Source: Plenodomus lindquistii
Taxonomy: Eukaryota > Ascomycota > Dothideomycetes > Pleosporales > Leptosphaeriaceae
NCBI GenBank assembly: GCA_025504975.1
Contig: JANUWI010000013.1
Location: 1,116,001-1,180,000, forward strand
DNA: 64,000 nucleotides
Direction of reading: 5' to 3'
The position numbers and the translations under genes were made by a program. Position 1 is the first letter of the stretch. Each line of letters begins with the position of its first letter. The notes under the pieces were generated by a model that was given only the letters and a program-made list of their open reading frames with translations, searched no databases and was not told where the DNA came from. Shown piece after piece: positions 45,974 through 58,406 of this stretch.

Positions 45974-48325
45974 ATGGCTGCCGCTCAGAGAGACGTGCAG
46001 AACCACGTCCTGTTCGAGGTCGCGACCGAAGTCGCCAACAGAGGTCCGTCTCGTGTCGATTGGGGTGGCACCAATGCAATGCCCACTTGCTGACAAACAA
46101 ATTGACAGTGGGCGGCATCTACTCTGTCCTCAAGTCCAAGGCGCAAGTCACCACGGCCGAGTATGGCGCTGCCTACACACTCATCGGTCCATGGAACAGA
46201 TCTTCGGTAGGCCGCAACGCAGCAGTCGGTGGCAGTCTGGCTAACGCACAATACAGGCCGCCGTCGAGGTCGAACCCATTGAGCCCAAGGATCCCGCCTT
46301 GATTGCGACAATCAAGTCCATGGACGACCGCGGCGTCAAGATGCTCTACGGCCGCTGGCTGATCGACGGTGCCCCGCGCGTGCTCCTCTTCGACACGGGT
46401 ACGGGCTACCGGTGGCTCGACGAGTGGAAGGGCGATTTGTGGTCTTCCACGGGCATCCCCTCACCGCCTGGCGACTCCGAGACCAACGAGGCCATTGTCT
46501 TTGGCTACTTGGTCGCATGGTTCTTGGGCGAGGTAAGACACATCTCACGCCTTGTACCACACTCGCTAACCGCTCCCAGTATGTCTACCACGAGAAGAAG
46601 CGCGCCGTCATTGTCCAGTTCCACGAGTGGCTGGCTGGTGTCGCAGTGCCCCTGTGCAAGAAGCGCCGCATCGACGTGACCACCATCTTCACCACCCACG
46701 CCACCCTGCTCGGCCGCTACCTCTGCGCGGGCTCGGTCGATTTCTACAACAACCTGCAGTTCTTCGATGTGGACGCCGAGGCGGGAAAGCGTGGAATCTA
46801 CCACCGGTACTGCATCGAGCGCGCCGCTACGCACGCCGCCGATGTCTTTACCACAGTCTCGCACATTACTGCCTACGAGAGTGAGCATCTCTTGAAGCGC
46901 AAGCCAGATGGTGTCCTCCCCAACGGTCTCAACGTCAAGAAGTTCTCGGCTACTCACGAGTTCCAGAACTTGCACCAGCAGGCCAAGGTCAAGATCAACG
47001 ACTTTGTTCGCGGTCATTTCTACGGACACAACGACTTTGATCCAGAGAATACGCTCTACTTCTTCACCGCTGGACGCTACGAGTACCGCAACAAGGGTGT
47101 CGACATGTTTATAGAGTCTTTGGCTCGATTGAACCACAGGATGAAGAGCGAAAACTCAAAAATGACGGTTGTGGCTTTCATCATTCTGCCCGCCCAGACG
47201 ACTTCGCTGTCTGTGGATTCGCTCAAGGGCCAGGCGGTCATCAAGTCGCTCCACGACACTGTTAACAACATTGCCGAAAACGTGGCAAAGAAGCTGTTTG
47301 AGCGCTCGTTGACGTGGACAGAGGGCTCGGAACTGCCAGAAGACAAGGACCTGATCTCGCCTGCTGACAAGATTCTGCTTCGCCGGCGGTTGTTCGCCAT
47401 GAAGCGTCACAACCTGCCTCCGATTGTCACCCACAACATGGCCAACGACGCCGAAGACCCGGTGCTTAACCAGCTCCGCCGCTGTCAGCTGTTCAACCAC
47501 CCCTCGGATCGCGTCAAGGTCGTCTTCCACCCCGAGTTCTTGAACTCCGCCAACCCCGTCTTGCCTCTTGACTACGACGACTTTGTCCGTGGAACGCATC
47601 TCGGTGTCTTCTCGTCCTACTACGAGCCATGGGGTTACACTCCGGCTGAATGCACCGTCATGGGCGTACCCAGCATCACAACCAACCTGTCAGGTTTCGG
47701 CTGCTACATGGAGGAGCTGATTGAAAACGCCCAAGACTACGGCATCTACATTGTCGATCGCCGAATGAAGGGTGTAGACGACTCGGTCAACCAGCTCGTC
47801 GACTACATGTTTGATTTTACCACCAAGAGCAAACGCCAGCGCATCAACCAGCGTAACCGCACCGAGCGTCTCAGCGACCTGCTCGACTGGAAGCGCATGG
47901 GTCTCGAGTACGTCAAAGCGCGCCAACTTGCGCTCCGTCGCGCATACCCTTCTGCCTACGAAGACGACGATGAGCCCGACTTTTTTGGCTCCCAGGACGT
48001 CAAGATCTCAAGGCCACTATCTGAGCCCGGATCACCGCGTGATCGATCCGGTATGATGACGCCCGGTGACTTTGCGTCGCTGCAAGAAGGAAGAGAGGGA
48101 TTAAGCACCGAGGATTACATTGCGTGGAAGCTTCCGTGAGTTGACCTGAATTCCTCAGATATACATACGTATACAACCGTAAAGGCAGTGTGCTAACGAT
48201 ATTACAATAGTGAGGAGGAGGAACCCGATGATTTTACTTTCCCGCTCACGCTCAAGACGAAGAGTAAGCCTAATTCGGGCGCTAATACTCCTACGCTTCC
48301 TGTTGCGACGAATGGTACTGACTAA
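45974..48325 (+). CDS. Glycogen synthase (GT3)
   Basis: UDP-glucose:glycogen glucosyltransferase, rate-limiting for glycogen storage. Five exons, 45974..46043, 46109..46206, 46257..46532, 46580..48135 and 48211..48325 (introns 65, 50, 47 and 75 bp), yield 704 residues, the usual length. The first exon encodes MAAAQRDVQNHVLFEVATEV and the join gives NRVGGIYSVLKSKA, the UDP-glucose-binding N-terminal motif. Other family blocks are GRWLIDGAPRVLLFDTG, QFHEWLAGVAVPLCKKR, FFTAGRYEYRNKGVDMF, RRRLFAMKRHNLPPIVTHNM and YYEPWGYTPAECTVMGVPS. The C-terminal tail is Ser/Pro-rich (SRPLSEPGSPRD), matching the phosphorylation region that inhibits the enzyme and mediates glucose-6-phosphate control. Confidence 0.96.
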
Positions 48326-50237
48326 GTTTTTCTTGTGTATGTTTTAGGGTGAGATGCGGGTGATGAAAGAAAGAATGGCATATTAGGTTTTGTTGCGATG
48401 CGATGCGGTGCGATGCAATCGATGTACGGCGATGCGACGAGGAAAGACAAGACTGTTATTATTTTTTACGGGGTTGTTGGTTGTTGGTTGTGAGGGATCG
48501 GTTTATCCTGTGAAATTGGGCTGCATTGCACGAGTGTTGTACTGTTTTTTTGTTTTTTGTCTTGGGTGATTGTGGGGATTGAGTGGGGGCTATGCGCGCG
48601 TGCGTATATGTGTGTGGGGTTTTGCATTGGATGGATGGATGGATGGATGAGAAGGATAGGATGGGAAGGATGGGATGGGAAGACACACATACGTGCTTCT
48701 TCTAGCAAATGGGCATGACATGGCATGGGAGAAGTGTAGTGTAGTCTAGTGTGTGTGTCGTATGTATTTTAAAGGGATGTGAATATTATAGGGTTCAAAT
48801 TGGCCGAGGTTTGAATGTTGCGTGAGTCTTGTTTGTTACGTCTTATCTGCTAATTTAGTTGTAAGTAAGTCATTGTAGACTTTACTCGCTGGCTGGCTGG
48901 ATGCGTACCTTGTACGGAAAACCGGAATATCAACAACCCGGCATACCATGTTGAACAACACATACATACATATACCGCCCGTATCGTACTGCCCCTAGGT
49001 ACATTAGAGATTCCCGCAATCTTGTTCCTGTCCGAGAGAGACGGAAGGATGCATGTGCTGCTGTATCACACCACCTTCCTTGTCTTTCCGCATAGATCCG
49101 CGAATCGGGGAAGTATAGGGTACATCAAAGGTAGTTCAACATGATGTTGCTGCATTATGCATGCATGTGTGTAGGCGGAGAATAATAGGCGCGGTGTGTG
49201 TGCGTGGTTTACTGTTTGCTAGCTGTGACTGTGTAGACGCTTAAGTACTCTAGTTAGGGTGATTGTTTTGTAAGTATGGGTAGTGTTGGTGTTGAGTGTG
49301 AAACTTCAATATGCACAACATCAATAATTGTATTGAATATTCCCAGTATTTCACCGGCAAAATAAGCATTCACGAAAACGACAGCAACTGATGAAAACGG
49401 CGCAGCCTTGTCATCTCCAATGTCGTTGGACCCTCGGCATACCTATCCTACCCCCCCTTTGTTAGGGTAGGAACACCAACGTTTCTCACAGACTCCAACT
49501 CTACAAGGACAAACCATGGCGGAAGATAGGGAATCGAGCTTGATTCCGCGGCCTCGGGACGTGCTCAAACGGTGGATCCACTGTTCAGGGCTGTTGGATT
49601 GCTTGGTAGCCGCGCTAGAGCAATTAACCATGAAGCTTGATGCATCAAGGGTGCGCGATCCCTGGTCCATGGTCGGACTGTTATAGGAGACGTCCACGAA
49701 TAGATGTGTGTGTTGGTTAGAACAGTTGGAGTGGTAGTTTGTTGATACAAGTATGTTTTCATGTTTGAGAATGACGCAATGCTGAGAATGCTCATGTTCC
49801 GCATTAACCGCAACAGGGGACTGGGATTCTGGCCACTGGGGACTTCGGACCAGATTACCTTGGCGTCATCACTAACTAACTCGGCTTTGCATGTTTATTC
49901 ACCATCCGCTCCCGTACCCTAGCACGCCCACCCACCCACACGTCTTCCCTTGACCCATCTCCCACTCCACCCACACTCGCCATTCCATTCTCTCCACTCA
50001 CACACTTGCCATGCAACCCAACGGATCCCTCACGCGACGCGCTACCGGGTCGGTCCGTTAACACCTGCGCTTGGCGCGATTGCAGCCCCCCGGCTCTTCA
50101 AAGGACGCCGCGACCTCATCTCCCCATTGCCGCCGCCCTCTTTCGACGGTGCTCACGCACGGCACTCGCGACTGCGGAATAGAACCATACAGTAGAGTCT
50201 TTTATATTTACACTTACGCCAGGCGTTCACTGCGACA
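48326..50237. other. Intergenic region with simple repeats
   Basis: 1.9 kb with GCGATGCGATG-type pentamers near 48.40 kb, an ATGG repeat, and GTGT tracts, but no supported gene. The last 200 bp are the 5' flank of the Trk gene. Confidence 0.5.
48629..48649. repeat. (ATGG)n tetranucleotide repeat
   Basis: About five ATGG units, followed by degenerate GGATGGGA sequence. Confidence 0.85.
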
Positions 50238-52921
50238 ATGTTCGGCCCATGGCTGTCGAGCCTCGAGTGGCTCAAGCAGCACACGCCAGCGGGACTGGCG
50301 GCGCTGAAGCCAAACTTCAATTTCCTCATGCTGCACTACATTTACATTATTAGCTGGACAATGCTGGGCTCCGTCATGATGTACGGCGACAGGAGTTCCA
50401 ATCTGGCCTACATTGACAGTCTCTTCTTCGCCAGTGGATCGGCCACCCAGAGCGGGCTCAATACGTATGTCTGCAGGCGCAGTAAACCATGGGCCGGGGA
50501 CTGACTGACTGACCCCAACAGTATCGATGTCAACAAGATCTCCAAATATCAGCAGGTTCTCCTATACTTCATCACCTGCCTTTGCACGCCCATCTTCATC
50601 AACACGTCGGTTGTCTTTGTCCGCCTCCTCTGGTTCGAGAAGCGCTTCCAGAAGGTGGCAAAGGAGGCGCGTAATCGCAGCGGCGGCTTTCGCACCCGGA
50701 CAATCTCAAGGAGGAAGAGCGAAATGAAGGCGGATTCTGGTCGGGATATCGCCGAGGAGGAGCGCGGAGTCGGCAACCGGGAGATCCGGGTGATGCGTGC
50801 CTCGAATGGCTTTGCGGATCGTGGGCCCATTGAGGATGAAAATGCTTTCGCTGCAGGCATAGACGGTGCTGGTGTTCGCAGACCGTCGCGCTCATCAGAC
50901 GGCGACGCTTCCCCTTTCGAGGTCCCGACGACACCAGTACAGGGAGCCCCCTCGGGCATTGTGTGGGCAGACCATCTCAGCACGCCCCTGGATCAGGAGA
51001 AGAAGCGCTTGAACGACTCGGTGGACATTGAAGGGCGCTTTCCAGAGGTGGACAAGGAGAAGAGCATTGCATTTGTCGAGGCCCAACGGAATCGCAACGA
51101 AAAGGCCAAGCTGCGCATTCCTGGGCCTCGTGACTTTGACCGCGGACTTGGCCCCGAGCACGTCGACGAGCATCAACTAGATAAGATACACAGCAGAGTG
51201 TCGCAGGAATCCCGAGGCAGACTTGAGCGGTCGAGTTCTGTGCCACCCGCTGCACATGGAGACGATCGCCCATTCAAGAACCACATCACGATCGATGCCC
51301 CCCACCGAGATCGGCCCACGACAGGTGCCTCCGTGTATAATCGTTCCAGGACCCAGGGAATTCCCGATCCATCCGCTCCCCCACCAGCAATGCACATGCG
51401 CAACCGGTCACGATCAAGAACCCTTGCTAGCTTTCTCACACGGACCAAGGAAGAGGAGGAAGACCCCATGCCCTACCTCAGCTGGACACCTACACTCGGC
51501 CGCAACTCCAATTTTGTCGACCTCAGCGAAGAGCAACGCGAAGAGCTTGGTGGCATCGAGTACCGGTCATTGAAGCTCTTGGCATTTATTCTGATATGCT
51601 ATTATCTTGGCGGCCATTTTCTCGGTATAGTCTGTTTCACACCCTGGATCAACGAAAGCGAAAAGTATAAGAAGGTCTTGTCTGATGTCAGCGTCGGCCC
51701 TACGTGGTGGGGCTTCTTCACTTCAGCCTCCATGTTTAACGATCTCGGCTTTACGCTAACGCCAGACTCGATGATTTCGTTCCAGTACGCCGTCCTGCCT
51801 CTGGTGCTGGGTACGTTCCTCATCATCGTTGGTAATACTGGCTTCCCGTGCATGCTGCGGTTTGTAATCTGGCTCTTCTCCAAGCTGGTTCCCAGGGGTA
51901 GTGGCGTCTGGGAGGAGCTACGCTTTCTGCTCGATCACCCCCGTCGCTGCTTCACCCTGCTTTTTCCGAGTAAAGCGAACTGGTGGTTGTTTGGCGTCCT
52001 CGTCTTTCTCAACGGTATCGATCTGATCTTCTTCATCATTCTCGATGTAAGTTTCCTTCTTCAGCTTTTGCTTATCTCCCTGACATTTCCTAGCTCAACG
52101 ACCCCACCGTCACCTCGCTCCCCGGCGGCTACCGCTTCCTCGCCGGCCTGTTCCAAGCAGCCGCCACCAGAACTGCTGGATTCGCCGTCGTCAACATTGC
52201 CGAGCTGCACCCCGCCATCCAAGTCTCCTACCTCATCATGATGTACATTTCCATCTTTCCCATAGCAATGTCCATGCGCCAAACCAACGTGTACGAAGAA
52301 AAGTCCCTCGGCGTCTGGGCCGGCGACGACGAAGACAACGGCGGAGAATCCTCCTACCTATCCCACCATCTCCGGCGCCAACTCTCCTTTGATCTCTGGT
52401 TCGTCTTCCTCGGCTTCTTTCTCATCGCCATCATCGAAGGCGCCCGCCTGGAAAACACAAACGAATACGCCTTTTCCCTCTTCTCCGTCCTCTTTGAAAT
52501 CGTCTCTGCGTACGGCACCGTCGGTCTTTCCCTCGGGTTTCCCGGAACAAACGCCTCGTTTTCAGCACAGTTTCGTACACTGTCTAAACTCATCATCATC
52601 GCTATGCAGATCCGTGGTCGCCATCGTGGTCTGCCCTATGCGCTTGATCGCGCTATTTTGCTCCCGAGCGAGAGTCTGCATCAAAAGGAGAACGAAGATG
52701 CGACGAGGCGGGCTAGACGTGGGAGTGCACTAGATGTTGGTAGTGCGCTTGATGGGGGACAGGGAATTTCGAGACAAGGGACCGGTCTGAGTCGGAGGAG
52801 TAGTGCGTCGGGTGAGGTGGGAAGGCCAAGCGCGGCAGATCGGTTTAAACCGAAGCAGTTGAGACGGATATTGAGTGGGGCGTTTACAGCGGGGCCGAGT
52901 TTAAGGGAGAAGAGGTCGTAG
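50238..52921 (+). CDS. Trk-type high-affinity potassium transporter
   Basis: Plasma-membrane K+ uptake protein of 859 residues from exons 50238..50464, 50522..52046 and 52094..52921 (introns 57 and 47 bp). Four M1-P-M2 pore modules can be traced by their filter segments: FFASGSATQSGLNT (completed across intron 1), FTSASMFNDLGFTLT, AAATRTAGFAVVN (formed across intron 2) and VSAYGTVGLSLGF. Each keeps a filter glycine. A long, hydrophilic, charged cytosolic loop (about residues 120-400) lies between modules 1 and 2, as in yeast Trk1. The C-terminal tail is basic and Ser-rich. The start MFGPWLSSLEWLKQ fits the family's short N-terminus. Confidence 0.94.
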
Positions 52922-53417
52922 AGAGAGTGTTTTTATCGTGGGGTATGTATGGCGATGGCGTTTACGGATGGATGGATGGGGTGTGTTATTTTGGGCACCA
53001 CAACTCTGGGCTTGGAGTATGTGTTAGATCTGACTAATTAGCGATTTTTTGCCATGCCGGGGGGAAAAATGGTGTTGGGCGTATTTGTTTCGGTTTCCAT
53101 GGACATGCACATCGGCTGGGTGGGTCACTTTTTTCTTCTAGATCATTGAGGATTTTCGGTTACCATCCATGGTGTTGTGGATATGGCAGCGGTAGCGGTA
53201 GATGAAGTAGCATATCATCTCCGTTTTACATCCAACAGAACAAGGTTTCTTAATTCTTTGCAGCTCTCTACCATGAGAATTCAGCCAAGTACATGAGATT
53301 TACCCGCCTCTTCAAGTTTCAAATTCCCATTTGCAAAGGTGGTGTGGCTTGTTGTTTATTCAGACTATCTGCAGATAGAATACTCGCTTCACCTCTACTC
53401 CAAGTCTATTCTATACT
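52922..53417. other. Convergent 3' spacer
   Basis: 496 bp between the stops of Trk and the NADH diphosphatase gene; a GGATGGATGG tract is present. Nothing else is seen. Confidence 0.5.
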
Positions 53418-54782
53418 CTACATCATAGGCGCCCCACTAGCAAACCCACCTACCAACGCCGTAATAAGCTGATTCGCAATCGCCGTTGGGGGCGGCAATC
53501 TCAACCCCCCCTCCTTATACTCACTCCCTGCCTCTTCTCCCAACCCACTCGTCCCCACGCGCAACGCCTCCCTCACCTCCTCAGCCGAAAACCACTTTGC
53601 ATCTTCCAACTCCGCATCATGACCCAGATGCACCGTTTCCCCTTCTGGAATGGCCTGGCCAATCGCGCCAATCATCAAATTAGCAGGGTACGGCCACGGC
53701 TGCGTAGAATGAATAACCACACGTCCTAGATGAATTCCGCTTTCCTCCCAGACCTCGCGACGTACGGCTTCCTCGACAGATTCAGCGGGCTCGAGGAAGC
53801 CAGCGAGCGTGCTGTACCAGTATTTGGGCCAGCGCTTTTGGCGGCCGAGTAGGATGCGTTGGCCGTCTGCGGAGATGACGGCCATGATGACGGTGGGGTC
53901 TGTGCGGGGGAAACAGAGGTTTGAGACGCCGTGGCGGGTTGCGCAGGGGGGTCGCTCGCCGGCGTTGGTTACGTCCGGGGCGATGTCTTTGGGGGGACAG
54001 GTGCGTTTGAAGCCGGCGTTTACGGAGAGGGTTTTGTAGCCGCAGGAGGCGCAGAAGGAGTTTCGGGCGTTCCAGTCGAGGAGGTGGCGGGCTTCGGCAT
54101 AGATGGCCGCTGGGGGGTGTTAGTCAATGCGGTCATGGTGTGGTGGTTTCTTTGTGGGACATGGAGCCTGACCTTCCTCGGCTACCAAACCCATCTGCCT
54201 CATGCCCTTGCCAAACTCCCGGGCACCCTCGCCTGTCGTCAGTCTAGTGACTAGTTTTTCGGCCTCCTCTTTTACACTCTCCCTGGGCGTGATGTCCACG
54301 GCGAACCACGGCTGCCCCTTGTAATGGTCCTTGTACTTGAAGCCCTCGGTACGCTCATCCAATCCCAAAAACACTATCTGCGGAATATACAAAGACGAGT
54401 TGTACTGCGCGATTAGATCCTCCTCGGGCCGCTCAAAGGGGTTCTCCCCAATCACGGGCTTGACATCGTCAAAGGAGAGGCGGGCGAGTTCCGAGGCGGA
54501 TTTGACGAGGGGTTCGAGGTTGTTGAAGGCGAGGAAGGTGGTGGAGGGGTGTTTTAGGGCCGAGGAGAGAAAGGTGTGGTCAGCGCGAAGGAAGGATACG
54601 CGGTTCAGAGGGGAGCCTGGGGTCAGACATTAGTCTCGATGAATGCAATGATTGGACTTTGAGTGGAAGCGAGATGCAAGAGACATACCGGAGAAGTAAT
54701 TGGCCACCTCTTTTCCAAACTTGCGGCTCAACATCGAGTCGACGGTTGGATGCGCTGGCTCGGGAAGCTGCGGTTGGGGCAT
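53418..54782 (-). CDS. NADH diphosphatase (Npy1/NudC-like Nudix hydrolase)
   Basis: Hydrolyses NADH to NMNH and AMP; orthologues are peroxisomal in yeast, and the family can also decap NAD-capped RNA. Exons 54689..54782, 54173..54616 and 53418..54109 (introns 72 and 63 bp) give 409 residues starting MPQPQLPEPAHPTVDSM. The N-terminal domain (NYFSGSPLNRVSFLR, IVFLGLDER) is followed by a zinc ribbon formed across intron 2 (NSFCASCGYKT, then Cys-rich sequence with an insert). The Nudix box GFLEPAESVEEAV-RREVWEESG matches G-x5-E-x7-R-E-U-x-E-E-x-G. It is followed by TQPWPYPANLMIG, the NADH-diphosphatase signature downstream of the box. The C-terminus (ASGAPMM) is not an SKL-type peroxisomal signal, so location is uncertain. 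Confidence 0.93.
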
Positions 54783-55174
54783 TGTGTGAGTGTAGAGGAG
54801 ATGTCCTTGGTCTTGGTGGGTGTCTACTCTACTGCCTTTTCGATTAGTGTCAAAGTAGCCGAGGTTGTTGTTGTTAGAGTGCACAAGAAAAGAAAAGTCT
54901 GTATCGAAGAGAGGAAGACAGAGACGCGGCGCCAAACACACCGACTGACGTCTTGCTTTCCCTCGGCGGGCTGGAGGGGCAGGAGATTAAGCAGACTAGT
55001 CTGAATGACGGGGCGGATTATTAATGGCGTGCAGAGAGGTGCGAGTGACTTGATTCCGAGGCTGGTGGGGCGCGTTCCGAGCTTGAGTCTACACACTAAC
55101 TTCAATTCGACTTGGCGGACAGCTGGCGCGTCGACGTCGACGCTGGACGCGAACGAGGACAACCACCACCCACC
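54783..55174. promoter_or_regulatory. Divergent promoter, NADH diphosphatase / COG2
   Basis: 392 bp between two divergent start codons. No specific element is assigned. Confidence 0.5.
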
Positions 55175-56111
55175 ATGAGCCAATTCTCCGTACGCAACCC
55201 ACCCACGCCCCAAACCACTCACGTGCATCCCAAATAACAACCACCAGATCAACGACTCCCGCTCAACCAGCTCCCGCAACTCCACCCCCTCAGACGACGA
55301 CGACCCAGCCACCCTCCCCTTCGCCGCCCCGCTCCCCCGCCCCGCCTTCCTCTCCCCCCACTTCTCCGCCCCAGAATACCTCTCCACCCTCTCCAACCGC
55401 CACCAAACCCTCGAAGACCTGCGCGCCGAACTCCGCGCCCGCTCCCAACTCCTCAACAAAGAGCTGCTCGACCTCGTCAACAGCAATTACCACGACTTTC
55501 TTGACCTGGGCAATAGTCTGCATGGCGGCGAGGAAAAAGTCGAGGAGGTCAGGGTCGGGTTGTTGGGGTTTAGGAAGGAGGTTGCTGCGTTGAGGGACTT
55601 GGTGGGGGAGAGGGAGGCCGAGGTTGCTGCGTTGGTGGAGGAGAGACGGGCGGCGAGGAGTAGAATTGAGGTGGGGAGGCGGTTGGTGGGGTTTGAGGAG
55701 AGGTTGAGGGAGTTGGAGGGGGAGCTTGTGGTTGAGACGGCGGGAAGGGAGGCGAGTGTTGTGGGGGAGGAGGTTGAGGATAGTGATGAGGATGAGGACG
55801 AGGATGAGGATGAGGAAGACGATGAGGGGGCGTATGGGGTGTCAATTGCGAAGTTGAGGAGGACGGTGATGCAGTATAGGGTTATACTGGAGATGCAGAA
55901 GAGTCTGGATGAGCATCCTTTTGTGCTGGCGCAGGTGACAAGGATAGCAAAGGTGCGGAGTACGCTGCTCATGGATTTGAGCACGGCGTTGCAGCAAGCA
56001 AAGAGTGCGGGCGCAAGTGGAACAAGTCGCGTGGTCAAGGTTATGAAGATTTACGCGGACATGGACGAATCAGCCGAGGCCGTCAAGGTGCTCAAGTCAT
56101 CAAAGGCATGA
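55175..56111 (+). CDS. COG complex subunit 2-like protein
   Basis: Predicted component of the conserved oligomeric Golgi tether for retrograde intra-Golgi vesicles. A 15-nt first exon (55175..55189, MSQFS) is spliced over a 58-bp intron to 55248..56111, for 292 residues. The N-terminal COG2 signature is LPRPAFLSPHFSAPEYLS followed by LEDLRAELRARSQLLNKELLDLVNSNYHDFL, then a long coiled coil (GFRKEVAALRDLVGEREAEV). An Asp/Glu run (EDSDEDEDEDEDEEDD) and a helical tail end the protein. Fungal COG2 homologues are often much shorter than the animal subunit, which fits. The coding strand is C-rich up to about 55.50 kb and G-rich afterwards. Confidence 0.85.
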
Positions 56112-56189
56112 TCAAACAGTAGAATACCAGCATAGCGGTGGCGTTATAGTACATCCATTGTACATGCATTATATGCTACATGCGAACAT

Positions 56190-57216
56190 CTACAACGGTC
56201 CCGACAGCTCCTTTGGTGCTATTGAGTTGGGGCCCCGGTACTCGCCACTCAGTGTGAATCCTGGCGCGTTTGTTGAGCTGAGAACCTACAATACGTGTTA
56301 GCTGGTATCGCCGTCGTCCGGAGTTCATTCGAATAGACTTGACTTACCACCTCATGAAGACTCTTAGCAGTCCGTTCACTAATCTGCGTCATGTCCTTGC
56401 TCAGCGTATCCATGAACGCCTTGATATTCGTCTGCAACTCTTCAGGCGTGAACCCCAGCTGTCCAATCGCCAACCGTACCACTCCCATCCTCTCCCTGTA
56501 CTCACTCGCACCCACCATATTCCGCACAGAAGGCCCCACCTGCGTAACCACAGTGCCCGTTTTCGTACTCGGCATCAGTCCCCTGGGACCCAGCAGCCTT
56601 GCCACACCCGACTTATTCAGCTTGGGCAAGCTATCAATGTGGCAAATACACCTCTCAAAGTCAATAACTCCCTCCTTGACCTGCGCAAAGATCTCGTCTT
56701 CCCCAACCAGTGTAGCGCCCGCCGCGCGAGCTTCAGCAGCAGCTTTCGAGTCCGGGGCCGCAATGACGCAGATGCGAATGTCCGTCTTGACAGGGTGGGG
56801 TAGCCGTAAGCGATTTCGAATCACGGCGCCGTTTTTGAGCGTTTTTAATCGCACATGCAGTTCGTATTTTGACACTGAGGGGTTGCGACCGACTTCGAAG
56901 GCGCGGATATATCTGATCGTTCTTGTTAGTCGCCTCGCCTTGCATGTCCAGCCTCCTTTGCAGGGTCCACAAACACGTACTGCATAGCATCCACCAGCGC
57001 AAACTTCTCCGTGTGCCTCAGATCATACTGTATGAACGTATTGCGTCCCTTTTTCTTCTTCTGCGTTGATGCTTGGGCCGCGCACCGTATTGTCTGATAT
57101 GGTAAGGGCGCGATTCGCGGAAGCTGTGACCGCGAGCATGTGATTGATGCTGTTGTGACTCTGCTCAGAGGAGCGAGGAGCGATCGTGGGTGTGCCATTG
57201 CGGGCTGCGCGGTCAT
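56190..57216 (-). CDS. Mitochondrial ribosomal protein uL1m
   Basis: Large-subunit L1 protein of the mitoribosome. Exons 56981..57216, 56348..56912 and 56190..56285 (introns 68 and 62 bp) encode 298 residues. The N-terminus MTAQPAMAHPRSLLAPLSRV is a probable mitochondrial presequence; in-frame ATGs at 57234 and 57198 are alternatives. The joins produce DAMQYIRAFEVGRNPSVSKY and LHEVVLSSTNAPGFTLSG. L1 family blocks include ICVIAAPDSKAAAEARAAGA, LLGPRGLMPSTKTGTV and IKAFMDTLSKD. L1 binds 23S-type rRNA at the stalk near the E site. Its stop is 78 bp from that of COG2, tail to tail. Confidence 0.93.
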
Positions 57217-57552
57217 ACGATTGTCACGGTGCATATCAAAAGTCGTTCGGAGATTCGGAGGAGCCAAGGCGCTAGGCGAATTTGGGAACGCATATACTTC
57301 GATCATGCAATCATGCAAGTCGTTGTCATCTCCATCATCACGTTGACTTTTTGGTTGGTATCTCGATATCATCTGGCTTGGCTGCTGAGTATGCAACCTG
57401 TAGGAAAGATTATTGTACAATCGCGAATGCAGGGGTTCGACACGATAGACCAGAGGCAATCGGATTTCCCAGTCACTACCATACCTTTCAGTCTTATTCT
57501 ACGTAACATCACGATGTTTGTCGTGTCTTGGAAACGATCCCATAGTTCAGCA
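57217..57552. other. Short intergenic spacer
   Basis: 336 bp between uL1m and the GNAT gene. The uL1m frame stays open for some way upstream of the chosen start; nothing else is seen. Confidence 0.45.
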
Positions 57553-58406
57553 TCAGATATACTCCAATAGAGTCTGCGCCTCAAACTCCAATCTAACAAA
57601 CGAACCACACCACCATTCATTCCCAAAGCACCACCAACCCCCCTCACTCCACCAAGAACTTCCCAAAAATCCACAAATCACTCTCGACCCTCCATTCGCC
57701 CGCCAAAAAAACAGGATCCCCCTTCCACCTAAACATGCCCAATGCGGCACACCAATCTTCGCCATAACCCGCTGGCTAGCAGGATTCTCCGCATTCACAA
57801 TACCACGTACATAGACCTTTTCGTAAGGAGACCAGAAGGCTGGGGCGCGGTTACATGCTTCAAAGACTGCTGTTACTGCTTTGGCGGCGTAGCTTTTGCC
57901 CCATGCGGTTGGTAGGAATTGGTAGGCGAGTTCTACGATGAGGTCTTTGGATGAGGATTGGGTGGATGGTAGGAAGAGGTGGAATGGTAGGGCGAGGCTG
58001 CGTGGGTCGAGGGAGTGGAGAGAGACTAGACCGATCATGCGTGTTGGATGGTCTTCTGGGTTCGTTGGTGCCGAGCTGGTGGAAGTTGGTGGGAGGAGCT
58101 CGTGTACGGCGTAGGCGATGCGGTAGGTTTTTTCTTCATTGGTAGTGGGCGGGAGTGGTAGGATGAGTTTTATGACTTTCTCTGTATCCTCGAGGGTTTT
58201 GGAGCGGCCCGAGATGCTGGGACATTTTCAGTCTGGAGGCAGACGAGAGGTCAACCCTTAGACAGAGATAGTGAGTTTCTTTACCTCCACCTAGTGCTCT
58301 GCTCGTCACTCCTGAGTTCGTGCAGCCATTCTAATTCCTTACTTCCTCTTTCGGCGGTAATCACGAGCGTGAGCTTGAGTCGTGGGGTGAAGACAGTGGC
58401 CTCCAT
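57553..58406 (-). CDS. GNAT family acetyltransferase (RimJ/RimL type)
   Basis: Exons 58285..58406 and 57553..58216, with a 68-bp intron (GTAAAG...CCCAG), give 261 residues starting MEATVFTPRLKLTLV. The opening resembles GNAT proteins of the RimJ/RimL group (TPRLxL, then DEQSTRWSISGRSKTLED across the splice). The acetyl-CoA binding core is YQFLPTAWGKSYAAKAVTA (equivalent to Q/R-x-x-G-x-G/A), followed by the conserved VNAENPASQRVMAKIG. The acceptor amine is unknown. The last 35 residues are unusually Trp/Gly-rich (SSWWSEGGWWCFGNEWW) and may reflect read-through into sequence not under selection or a missed exon end. Tandem with uL1m. Confidence 0.82.
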
